A stretch of DNA of 22,343 bases from Elysia marginata (Eukaryota; Mollusca; Gastropoda; Plakobranchidae): NCBI GenBank assembly GCA_019649035.1, contig BMAT01005497.1:33344-55686 (forward strand), given 5' to 3'. The position numbers and the translations under genes were made by a program. Shown here in pieces: positions 1 to 7,502 of the stretch; position 1 is the first letter of the stretch, and every line of letters begins with the position of its first letter. A model generated the notes under the pieces. That model was given only the letters and a program-made list of their open reading frames with translations. It made no database searches and was not told the origin of the DNA.

Positions 1-218
1 TAAATGTAAACCTTTAAATGATTACAGTTTAAGGTCAAGGTTTGAATTAAGCTTTAAGAAAAGACATACCGGTACCTATTGATTTTTTCAAGCCAAACTT
101 TTAAAGAAAATTAAGCAGTAGTGCGTGGAGCCCAAATGCGCAACTTTTTTTAAAATGACCCATATACGAAGAGAGTAAACCGAAACGAACCCAGTCTCAA
201 CATCAAGGTTCACAATTT
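1..218. other. AT-rich flank with no recognised gene
   Basis: This is the stretch beyond the stop codon of the recombinase relic. It should include the downstream terminal region of the DIRS-like element, but I see no terminal repeat matching the other side of the element near 2919-3500, so the element boundary cannot be placed. Confidence 0.4.
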
Positions 219-1260
219 TCAAGAGAATTTTGTCAGTCCCTGAAGGAGCCCCCGTATACACATTTTAAAGAGCACATCCCGAGAAGCCCAACGACCTTTC
301 TGTCTAGTCGAATCTGGGTCACACCCTGACCTTATGGCTGCAGTGGCCCCCGCTGCTCTGAATCCCCTAGCAGTGTATTCACCCGCTAGGCCTGCGGCGT
401 GTAGGGTTTTTCTCAGAATTTGCGACACAGTTGCCGCTCCCACACCTAGGCTAACGATGGTGACGTCAGTGACCTGAAAACAGGGGTATCCCCGCATTCG
501 AGGTCACCACTGGTTCGTTGAAGGTACCGTAACACCTTAAACATTCAACTGGGTCAACTGCGTTCTCTGCAGCCGGAGTGAGTTTGATTTCGAATCCTTT
601 TCTGTTGGTGTCATTTTTTATTGCGAAAAATGTGATTGTAGTAGAGTTGTCTGAATTTAACTTAATTTGTTTATGCAAGAAGCCACTCCTCGGGGCTATA
701 TCAGATGGCCTACACATTGCTGTTAGACACAACAAAGAAATGCATTTTTGTCTCGATTTCTCAATAGGCAGTTTGTCATTGTTGTCCCATTTCCTAAACA
801 CATTATTTTAGTATTGGCTGAATGGGAGGAATCGGTGTTCGTCCATGTGGGCAAGAAGTGCCATGCTTAAAAAGTGCCTGCATAAAGTGAGTTATGTCTT
901 TTGTTCTAACGCCTAAAGTGTCATACAGATGAGTAATAGCAGCCCAAGCCACTTTGGTAATGGAAAGAGGTCGTTTTGAACCTTGACTTACGTTAAGAAG
1001 GAACCCAGTAATTGAAGCCTCTCTAAATGATGTTTGTGGTGGAAACTCGCCATATGATTGAATACAAAATGTTTTATACCTTGTCAGATACGAATTATAC
1101 TGCTCCAGAGTGGATTCAGCGAGGAAGTGGCGGTACAAACCAAAAAACTGCTCATTCCAGTGTCGCTTACTTAGCTTATTTGACCAGAAACTCTCCAAGC
1201 GAACCATTTCCACTTCTTGTTTCGAAGAGGCTCTGGTATTTGAAGACCCACAGGCAGGCA
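219..1260 (-). pseudogene. tyrosine recombinase (phage-integrase fold) relic of the DIRS-like element
   Basis: Three minus-strand frame segments make one recombinase. The piece at about 1260-806 has the helical DNA-binding N-terminal domain (around ESTLEQYNSYLTRYKTFC). The piece at 801-466 carries LTAMCRPSDIAP, which fits the first catalytic arginine. The piece at 497-219 carries ARGFRAAGATAAI, with the second arginine, and GRWAS. The segments are joined by frame changes near 803-810 and 480-490. Where the family normally has the nucleophilic tyrosine (F-x-x-Y-x-R), this copy reads FKMCIRG: the codon on minus at 260-258 is TGT (Cys), one transition from TAT. With two frameshifts and no nucleophile this copy should be dead. 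The family call is firm; the exact N-terminus is not, because it shares a frame with the RNase H tail. Confidence 0.82.
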
Positions 1261-1379
1261 AAACAGTTTTGCTCGTAGAAGTTTGATTGGTGTGCAAATT
1301 GACATGCTTCGTAGTTTGCTGCACAACTGCATCGCCTTCCACTCTGGAGCTATTACAGTTGCCACTGATTTTTTGCGAC

Positions 1380-2014
1380 TCTATCTTCGAAACGATTTTG
1401 TCTAATAGTCTCAAAGGAGCATTTATGAAATTGTTTTCTTTATCCCAATCCATTTGAACTGATGCATCGATGCCGCTCGGGGCTGGATCGGCATGAGCTG
1501 AGTTTTATTTTATGCACTGTGTTGTTAGGTGGGATGCGAACCTGTCGCATGTGTGTGGACCCCATATCCTGTCTAGATATTGGAAGAGTACTGGATTTAA
1601 CATCCACTCGTATTTGCTCGAAAGACGAGAAATTTGGTCTGCGACATATTTCTTGTTCCCACTTAAATGTTTTAACTTCATTTCTATTTGATGTTGGACA
1701 ATATACATCCACATTTTTGATAGTTATGTTTGTTAGGCTTTGACTCGGGCCCCCTTGCATGTTGATTAATAAGCCACAGTGCTGATGTTGTCTGATAGAA
1801 CCAAAACTGATTTGTTTTCGACAAATCTGTCACAAATGTTTTTAAGTTCAGCAAAACTGCGGTAATCTCGCGTTCGTTCGAGTGTTTTTGTCTCATTTCG
1901 GAACTCCAGAAGCCTTGTGCATGCTACTGATGTCCGGAAACATCTGTCAGCCTGCTGCCCCAGCCCTCGAGCGATGCATCGACCTCTAAAGTCAACCATT
2001 CTGTAGCAACAGAT
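1380..2014 (-). pseudogene. RNase H domain and C-terminal tail of the DIRS-like Pol relic
   Basis: Minus-strand frames combine into an LTR/DIRS-type RNase H. VDASLEGWG (about 1990-1965) has the first catalytic Asp. NEREITAVLL (about 1880-1850) has the Glu. LSDNISTVAY (about 1800-1770) has the next Asp, in a different frame. A tail follows with AD-x-ISR, EWMLNP and WGPHTCDRFAS, the usual end of DIRS and Ty3-like RNase H regions. Breaks: a frameshift near 2005, an in-frame TAG near 1933, a frameshift before SDN, another near 1715-1740, and a TAA at 1507-1505. That TAA sits in an otherwise continuous frame that runs on into the open stretch beginning MDWDKENN at 1453. The protein would degrade the RNA template during replication of the element. 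Confidence 0.75.
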
Positions 2015-2645
2015 TTAATGCTCTACCATTCCAATGATCTAAAGACTCCAGCCACCAAATTAAATCTTTCTGCACATTATCAGTTATACTTAGTCTATCC
2101 TGTCAGCTTTTCTTCAAAGACAGTAAGGGATAAACATTTCTCAAAAACAATTGTGTTGGTACTATAGCTTTTGACCTTTTTGTCATTGAGATCAACTGGC
2201 CTGCAACGCGAGCTAAGAATCTTGCTGTCACTGCGCCCTGTTTTAAAATGCGACGAATATCTTTCTTAACCCTTTGGATTCTGTCTTTAGGTATGCTTAT
2301 TCTCACTTGCCCTGCAGTTGCGTCTGTCTCAATGACAAAGCCTAAAAATTTCTTTTTTGTTGAAGGCTCAAGCTCTGACTTGTTTTTGTTAAGTTTAAAA
2401 CCAAAGTTTTTAAGTTCGTTCAACACAAAGTCCCTCTGACTTTCTACATCTTCAACACTAGAGGCTAAAATGAAATCATCAAGGTAAGACACAATGCGTA
2501 CATTTTTGTGTCTCAAATACCCCACAAAAACACGCACAACTTTATAAAAGTAGAAAGGGCTCGATGACCAGCCAAATGGCAAGACGTCTTTACTAATACT
2601 AATCCCTTTTGCAGAGTCGCTGACCTTGTAATGGTAAAGATACAC
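2005..2645 (-). pseudogene. reverse transcriptase fragment of the DIRS-like element
   Basis: The 180-codon open frame 2645-2103 has LPFGWSSSPFYF (motif B region) and VSYLDDFILA, the catalytic YLDD box, followed by KLNKNKSEL and KKKFLGF, the usual motif D/E layout. After a TGA at 2105-2103 the same frame continues as a connection segment with DLIWWLESLDHWNG until about 2005, as in DIRS Pol. The N-terminal fingers and motif A are missing: a stop lies just upstream of the GTG at 2645, and the Gag-like ORF is only about 25 bases away. This copy has therefore lost a large internal piece. The first codon is only the first in the open stretch, not a real start. Confidence 0.88.
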
Positions 2646-2668
2646 TGGTTAGAGAGTCTCTGACATTA

Positions 2669-2918
2669 TCAAACTCTCTGAATGTCACGACGGCCAGAAG
2701 CCCCTACTGTGGTATCGTAAGGGGATGGAGTTGGGTGTGTTTGGTCGTTATGATGGTTATCAAGCGATGCACCTGCAGAAACATCATGGTGGACATGCTC
2801 AGTGTCGTCTAGTTGAGATTTAGACCTAGTCTCGACTTCGATGCTGCTAACTCTACTTGTCAATGAACTTACTGATTCTTGTATTACATCCAACTTTTGT
2901 AGCTTCGATGTCACTCAT
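2669..2918 (-). pseudogene. Gag-like N-terminal fragment of the DIRS-like element
   Basis: The minus strand reads MSDIEAT from an ATG at 2918. After a one-base frame change it continues as KLQKLDVIQESVSSLTSRV, a hydrophobic heptad pattern that suggests a short coiled coil, followed by an acidic, His- and Thr-rich linker, and stops at 2669. Position (just upstream of the reverse transcriptase) and style fit the start of the Gag-like ORF of a DIRS element. There is no zinc knuckle; the rest was probably lost in the internal deletion. Assignment rests mainly on context. Confidence 0.5.
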
Positions 2919-3031
2919 GTTATAATGACGAGTCCAGAAACACACCAAGAAAATGCTAAATGAAGACAAATTTTACTTCTCTAGATAGAGCGTGGGCTTA
3001 TGCTGGGTATTGCAACAAGAAAAGCGTAGAA

Positions 3032-3056
3032 CGCACTTAACCTTTGGCTAAGTGCG
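3032..3056. repeat. perfect 8-bp inverted repeat with 9-nt loop
   Basis: CGCACTTA at 3032-3039 is the exact reverse complement of TAAGTGCG at 3049-3056, with loop ACCTTTGGC. It lies about 110 bases outside the Gag-like start of the DIRS relic, so it could belong to that element's terminal region; this is inference. No second copy was seen at the other side. Confidence 0.6.
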
Positions 3057-4125
3057 CTGCACAAAGTAATGCGACACACTGCCTGACCAAGAATATCCGA
3101 TGTGCATGTGATATCTAAGCCTAAATATTAACGTTTTTCGCATGGGAATTATCGAAAAATAGTTATTCTTTGACTTGCTAGACAACACAACGAACATACA
3201 CGGGACGATCAACTCATTTTTCAACTACATAGAAAGTGTGAAGTTGATAAATAGAAAGTTTTTTATGAAGAAACATGATGTCTAAGTGAACGCAAAGAAG
3301 TGAGCAGTATGTCGTATTCATTGTTTCTGAATTGCACGCCCATTAGAACACAAGCCAAGTGCTTCTTCACCCGGCTTGTGCTAAAATCAGCCGAAGTTTA
3401 GATTATATTACAGGGCTATGTTAGTACAATCTATCTGAAACCAGCAGCTTGCAAATACTATGAACTCGATCTATGAATTGCCCGCTCACCAAGGGTTAGG
3501 TTTGTTATTACGTCGAAAAAATTGACACGTTAACTTCTTTTTTTAAAGACAAGATCCACTTAATTCCCATGTCCTTTTAGGACTAAATAAGGGATTATAT
3601 AACAGGCCTTTTTTACGATTGATTCCGTAGCAGCTCAATTTATGGCTTACCTGCTTATGGGTTATGTTTGTATGGACACTATACTTATAGGTATTTTAGT
3701 TTTTTTTTCAAGGTTTACAGGATTCTTATGTTACTTAAGGACTAAATTAAAATGAATTAGAATTCAAAACCATAACACGCAGGAAATTTAAAATGGTACT
3801 TGGCTTATTCATATTACTTCTTGCCTTTCTTTGAGCTTCTCAAAATTTAAACATAGTTTAATCAGGTATGAAACTTTGCTGGAGCAAAACAATAGATACT
3901 CTCACTCAAACAACATGAGGTACGTTTTTTTTTGATGGAGCAGAAGCTAAAATATCAAGGAAACACAGAAACATGTAGTCATTCTGTCGTGCTTTTCGTT
4001 GTCTTTGTCGTTGTAAATTTTGTTTTTGTTTATTTAACTGTTATGCTTTTAGTCTAAAGACATTTTTAGTGTGATCCTTTCACAAAATGCTTTTACAACG
4101 ATTAAAGTTTTTAGAAATCAAGAAA

Positions 4126-4225
4126 ATGTTTTCAATATCCCCCGAGCTCAGTACCACCTGTCTTATCTCGTTTTATATTATTATTATTATAAGCATTTTG
4201 AAGATACATTCTGTAACTAAAAATG
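4126..4225 (+). CDS. possible signal-peptide (first) exon of the F5/8C-EGF gene
   Basis: An ATG at 4126 with A at -3 opens a frame with a hydrophobic core (TTCLISFYIIIIISILKI) and ends at a GT (4226-4227) in phase 1, the phase exon A needs. That is what a secretion leader exon would look like, and the following intron would be about 196 bases. Against it, the isoleucine run comes from a (TTA)n microsatellite, and the donor GTACAG is poor. A further in-frame ATG lies upstream at 4087. The real leader may be elsewhere. Confidence 0.17.
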
Positions 4226-4421
4226 GTACAGAAACCCTGATTACATTTCTAGATAATTATTTTTTTCTTATTGATTGTATTGCCCATGAGTGAAATGTAC
4301 CATTATGTCAGGATTGTTTTTTTTTCGTTTCAATGTTACTGTTATGGTCTCAGACATTTGTAACCAAGGAAATTTTTAAGAATTGCATGCAAAATCAAAT
4401 GTTTTAACTTTGATCTGTCAG

Positions 4422-4568
4422 ATTCAGTGAGTTATCAAGCTAATGACGTTCCTTGGCTACTTGACCAGGACGACAGGACCTGTAATGACGGAAGTACTTC
4501 TACCATCCACGTAACGCTGGACACGGCCATACCCATTACCTGGGTCAGAGTGGTGTTCAATGATGCAG
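4422..4568 (+). CDS. exon A: partial galactose-binding-like module of an F5/8C-EGF surface protein
   Basis: Exon of 147 nt, phase 1 at both ends, bounded by CTGTCAG on the left and GCAG|GTATTA on the right. It encodes 49 residues including SYQANDVPWLLDQDDRTCN and PITWVRVVFNDA. The D-x-D-x-x-T-C core followed by short beta strands and W-V-R-V-V fits the first half of the small N-terminal galactose-binding-like module found before an RNVAL-type F5/8C domain in molluscan MEGF-like and receptor-phosphatase-like proteins. The module would be extracellular, probably binding carbohydrate or a cell-surface ligand. The acceptor could shift by a few bases. Family placement is from pattern memory; no search was run. 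Confidence 0.72.
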
Positions 4569-4591
4569 GTATTATTCCCAACCTTTTAAAT

Positions 4592-4594
<3 letters not shown>

Positions 4595-4634
<40 letters not shown>
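4595..4634 (+). repeat. (TC)20 microsatellite
   Basis: Forty bases of uninterrupted TC, beginning 26 bases after the donor site of exon A, followed by an imperfect C/T-rich run. The pyrimidine tract lies downstream of a donor, not upstream of an acceptor, so it is unlikely to be the branch-site tract. Confidence 0.97.
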
Positions 4635-4638
<4 letters not shown>

Positions 4639-4902
4639 CCTTTATTTCCTGTTAGTTTCTTTTTAAATTCCTTTCTCTTATTTTCTGTTTTTCTTTTACT
4701 CTCTAACTATAATTCCGCATCTGAATCAATTCTGCATTTTTTTATTGCAAATACCAATCCCTGTATCTTTTGTTCAACATTTAAACATGTTGAAACATAC
4801 TCTAGAGTTAAACTCGTTTGAGGTTTCAGAGCTGGCTTGGTAGTTAGGCATTGGCTGTTTAAGAGTTCTTTGCTTAACGTGGGTGTAAAATAAGTAGCAA
4901 CA

Positions 4903-5212
4903 GAGTAGCATTGAGTATCCGGTTATATATACTGTAGCATGAACTTCCGGTTATTTTAAGTATAGCATGAGTATCCAATAATATGTAGAGTACCATAAGT
5001 ATCCGGTTATTACAATGTAGCATGGGTTTCCGGTTATAGACAGTGTAGCATGAGTATCCGATTGTATACAGTGTAGCATGAGTATCGGTTATATTCAGAA
5101 AATGATGAATATCCGCCTATTGACAGTGTAGCAAAAGTATCCATTTTTATACAAAGTAGCATGGGTATCCAGTTATATACAATGTAGCATGAGCATCCGG
5201 TTATAAACAGAG
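4903..5212 (+). repeat. degenerate minisatellite, about 11 copies of a 26-30 bp unit
   Basis: The unit starts TGTAGCATGAGTATCCGG and continues TTATATACAG, about 28 bases in all. Copies vary by substitutions and small indels; one lacks a C of the CCGG core, and others read CCAATA or CCGCCT. The array lies in the intron between exons A and B. The divergence suggests an old array rather than a recent expansion. Confidence 0.92.
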
Positions 5213-5508
5213 AAAAATCAGAACGATAGAGGGACGCGCTCTTTCAAACATTGCATTTATGTGTGTTTAGAAAATATATTATGTCCACTGGTATCCTTTC
5301 TGTCGAAAAACTCATGCATTGCGCTTTAAACAGTTTAATAGGTAAAATCTATGGAAAAACGCTGCTTCTCTTTTGTTCAACTTGACTCCAGTGAAGTATT
5401 TCAATTTTTTACAATTTTATATTTAGCATTTAAACCTGATATCAAAAGAAAAAAATGCAATGTTTTTGGAATGTTTGTCAATATGTCAGCATTTGGTGTT
5501 TATGTTTT

Positions 5509-5603
5509 ATTCATTTTGTGTTTCATTATTCATTTTGTGTTTCATTATTCATTTTGTGTTTCATTATTCATTTTGTGTTTCATTATTCACTTTGTATTTC
5601 ATT
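5509..5603 (+). repeat. 19-bp tandem repeat, five copies
   Basis: The unit ATTCATTTTGTGTTTCATT is present four times without change (5509-5584) and once with changes (5585-5603), followed by a decayed partial. Because 19 is not a multiple of 3 and the unit lacks stops, all three forward frames stay open across it, giving spurious Phe/Ile/His-rich ORFs that should not be annotated as proteins. Confidence 0.96.
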
Positions 5604-5713
5604 TTTCGTTTTATGGAATTCAGCGCCCAGAACCTGATTAAAAGCGTCATATCCTTGTTGTTTTTTTTTCTCAAGACTCTATCGACAAGATAGGGTTATT
5701 TTACAAGCCTCAG

Positions 5714-5867
5714 AATTCAATGAGTATGACGTCATGTCCGGATAAACGCAAAGCCCAAGTTGATGACAAAACGGTGGATATAAGCTGTCAAACTTCGGTT
5801 GTCGCAGAAGAGCTAGCTTTGGATGGAGATGGCGTTAGACACCTGTGTTCGCTGTACATCAGTGGAG
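5714..5867 (+). pseudogene. exon B: second half of the N-terminal module, one base out of frame
   Basis: After an acceptor CCTCAG the sequence reads CPDKRKAQVDDKTVDISC, then LALDGDGVRHLCSLYISG, and ends G|GTGTTT. The last base joins exon C to give SLYISGGRNVAL, a natural entry into the F5/8C domain, so this is very likely a true exon. The length is 154 nt, however, while a phase-1/phase-1 exon needs a multiple of 3. Entering in the phase set by exon A gives EFNEYDVMSG and then a TAA at 5743-5745; the good frame starts one base off, around 5730-5737. Either one base is extra here (pseudogene or sequence error), or a different donor is used upstream; GTGTTC inside exon A would give phase 0 but is weak. 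Two cysteines probably pair in this module. Confidence 0.7.
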
Positions 5868-6283
5868 GTGTTTAAATTATTTGTCACGTTGAACAAGTTA
5901 AAAAATGCATTGCACGCTGTTTTATAATTGGCTCTCTAATTCTACGTCACAAACGCTACGGGGAAACTCTTTCTTTTACAATACTAGTTATGGTGTACCA
6001 TACTGGTCAGATGAAACTTGGCTTTGCCATCATTTTTTTTGTCCTCATACACTGAGGGTCTTATAAATGTATTTATCTATGTCCATTTCGTCTTCTTTCA
6101 GTATGCATATTTCCTATCTGTCTATTATGTTCTGGTTTTTCTTCCTTCTCCTCTTCATTTTTACCGTTTGTCGCGACCTCTCTATTCTAGTCCCACTTTT
6201 ACACCTCTTACATCCTTTGTTCGATTGAAATACTTATTCATCTTTACCTCTCTTTGATCCCTAGGCCTGTTCTGTCTTATTAC

Positions 6284-6328
<45 letters not shown>

Positions 6329-7151
6329 ACTCTGACTCCTTTACTGTTTTCCACATTGGATTCACTTAGGCGAAGGTTTACGGAGAAATGTTTCTTTTTT
6401 TAGATAAAGATTATGAGGTAATTTTGAAGTCCAAATTATTAAGCTCTGACTATACGCACATCTATGGCAGGTCAATCTCAGAAGTTTAAACGTGATCCAG
6501 TGGAGAGACGCATACTGAGAGGACAACTCCTTATTCTCTCCGTTTTCTACAACTGGTGACCTAGGCCAACAAATTACATCAGCGACCAAAGATTGCGCAA
6601 CGCAAAAACGCCAACAAAACCTACTAAAAAAGAAAAAGAAAACAAAACCCGCCTATGACTGCGTTGTCCTCAAAATGCCAATACCAAGCATCATCTCTAA
6701 ACATAATGTCCAATCCAAGCATCATTTCTACTATCATCTCCGGAAATAAATTTCACACACAGAAAACGGATGCACAATGACTTTGAATATCTACCCTTTG
6801 CCATTTCCTACATAAACAAAATCTAGCTTGATTTTACAATTGCTTTTATGCCCATATCTGTAGAGGAGTATAAATATTCTTTACTAAAACGAAAAAGTCT
6901 TTTTTCCCCAAAATAATAAATGAATATGGCCAAAGTGTTGAAAATAGCGTGCAGAACAAAGAATTGAACTCCCTTTAGAATCATAGTCTTTTGCAACACG
7001 GCTTTTCAGTTACGATACGTGAAAAAAAATGACCACCGAACTGTTCTAAAGTGTCGTATAACCGCTAGATAAAAAAATCTATTATTGAAATCTACAAATT
7101 GATCTAAATCAATACCAAAATTTGATAGGCTTTCTTGGACTTATGAAGAGA
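5868..7151. other. intron B-C, first part
   Basis: AT-rich intronic sequence with one (CT)20 run and T-rich stretches. A 75-codon minus-strand frame at 6589-6362 has no motif I recognise and no splice support. Nothing else is visible. Confidence 0.5.
6286..6325 (+). repeat. (CT)20 microsatellite
   Basis: Forty bases of uninterrupted CT, the same dinucleotide and the same length as the run after exon A, within a wider C/T-rich region (about 6100-6340). Confidence 0.97.
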
Positions 7152-7164
7152 CCTTGATTTATGC
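7152..7164 (+). repeat. target-site duplication, left copy
   Basis: CCTTGATTTATGC, identical to 7490-7502. The two copies flank the SINE exactly. Confidence 0.92.
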
Positions 7165-7423
7165 TGGTTGGTTGGTTAGTTGGTTGGTTGTTTTACTTGT
7201 TAACGTCCCACTTAACTTCAAGGTTATATCAGAGACGACGCTGGGTACAATTGAAAGCTTTCTGCCACAATGTGATATAAGGAGCGCTTGCATACACCAC
7301 AATCCAATCGCATTGTCCTGATCGACACCGGGCCGACCAAACTTAACACTAAATCCATAATGCCAGACACTAGGCGGATAAGCTGTTAATACCAACTTCA
7401 AAGTCCTTGGTTTGACCCGGCCG

Positions 7424-7434
7424 GGGATCGAACC
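7424..7434 (-). promoter_or_regulatory. RNA polymerase III B box of the SINE
   Basis: The minus strand reads GGTTCGATCCC, matching the B-box consensus GGTTCGANNCC. It lies 26 bases downstream of the A box, close spacing as in tRNA genes. Confidence 0.88.
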
Positions 7435-7460
7435 AAGCACTTCCCGATATCTGAGCGAGT

Positions 7461-7477
7461 GCCCTACCGCTAGGCCA
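7461..7477 (-). promoter_or_regulatory. RNA polymerase III A box of the SINE
   Basis: The minus strand reads TGGCCTAGCGGTAGGGC, a good match to the A box TRGCNNAGYGG. Its start lies about 12 bases from the element's 5' end, as in a tRNA-derived head. Confidence 0.87.
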
Positions 7478-7489
7478 CAGAACCAGTCT

Positions 7490-7502
7490 CCTTGATTTAT
7501 GC
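7490..7502 (+). repeat. target-site duplication, right copy
   Basis: CCTTGATTTATGC, identical to 7152-7164 at all 13 positions. The adjoining T-rich sequence on minus is consistent with a LINE endonuclease target. Confidence 0.92.

Larger units (their letters stand above)
219..2918 (-). mobile_element. DIRS-like tyrosine-recombinase retrotransposon relic
   Basis: Reading the minus strand from 2918 down to 219 gives the order Gag-like coiled coil, reverse transcriptase, RNase H, tyrosine recombinase. This is the order of DIRS-type retrotransposons, which insert with a recombinase instead of a DDE integrase. Every module is damaged: at least five frame changes, three in-frame stops, and an apparent deletion between the Gag-like piece and the middle of the reverse transcriptase. 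Terminal repeats were not recognised, so the limits given are those of coding remnants. The element cannot be autonomous. It lies upstream of the first exon I can support for the cellular gene, so it may be intergenic or in an early intron. Confidence 0.85.
2919..4421. other. non-coding stretch upstream of exon A
   Basis: About 1.5 kb of AT-rich DNA. Apart from a hairpin at 3032-3056, a short (TTA)n run near 4168-4187 and a weak candidate leader exon at 4126-4225, I recognise nothing. It may hold the upstream end of the DIRS element and the promoter or first intron of the cellular gene, but no TATA box or initiator could be supported. Confidence 0.4.
7165..7489 (-). mobile_element. tRNA-derived SINE with (CCAA)n tail
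   Basis: On the minus strand the element begins near 7489 with a tRNA-like head: TGGCCTAGCGGTAGGGC (A box) and GGTTCGATCCC (B box). It continues through a body of about 230 bases and ends in a simple tail of AACCAACC type (7165-7190 on plus reads TTGG repeats). Perfect 13-bp duplications flank it, the mark of target-primed insertion by a LINE machinery. It sits antisense in intron B-C. A 132-codon minus-strand frame over it is a by-product. The precise SINE family cannot be named from sequence alone. Confidence 0.92.

Noticed and set aside
1027..1278. Forward ORFs over the recombinase relic (also 578-811 and 1462-1743)
   Set aside because: They are shadows of the minus-strand DIRS coding remnants, whose motifs are recognisable.
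3000..3500. Terminal repeats of the DIRS relic matching 1-218
   Set aside because: I compared the two flanks by eye and saw no convincing direct or inverted match; the boundaries are left open.
5351..5693. Overlapping hydrophobic forward ORFs that look like membrane proteins
   Set aside because: They arise from the 19-bp tandem repeat, which stays open in all three frames.
6362..6589. 75-codon minus-strand ORF resembling real protein composition
   Set aside because: No domain, no splice signals and no neighbouring related sequence; too short to call.
7411..7489. A possible functional tRNA gene
   Set aside because: A and B boxes are present, but the sequence does not close into a full cloverleaf and is followed by a SINE body, tail and target duplications.
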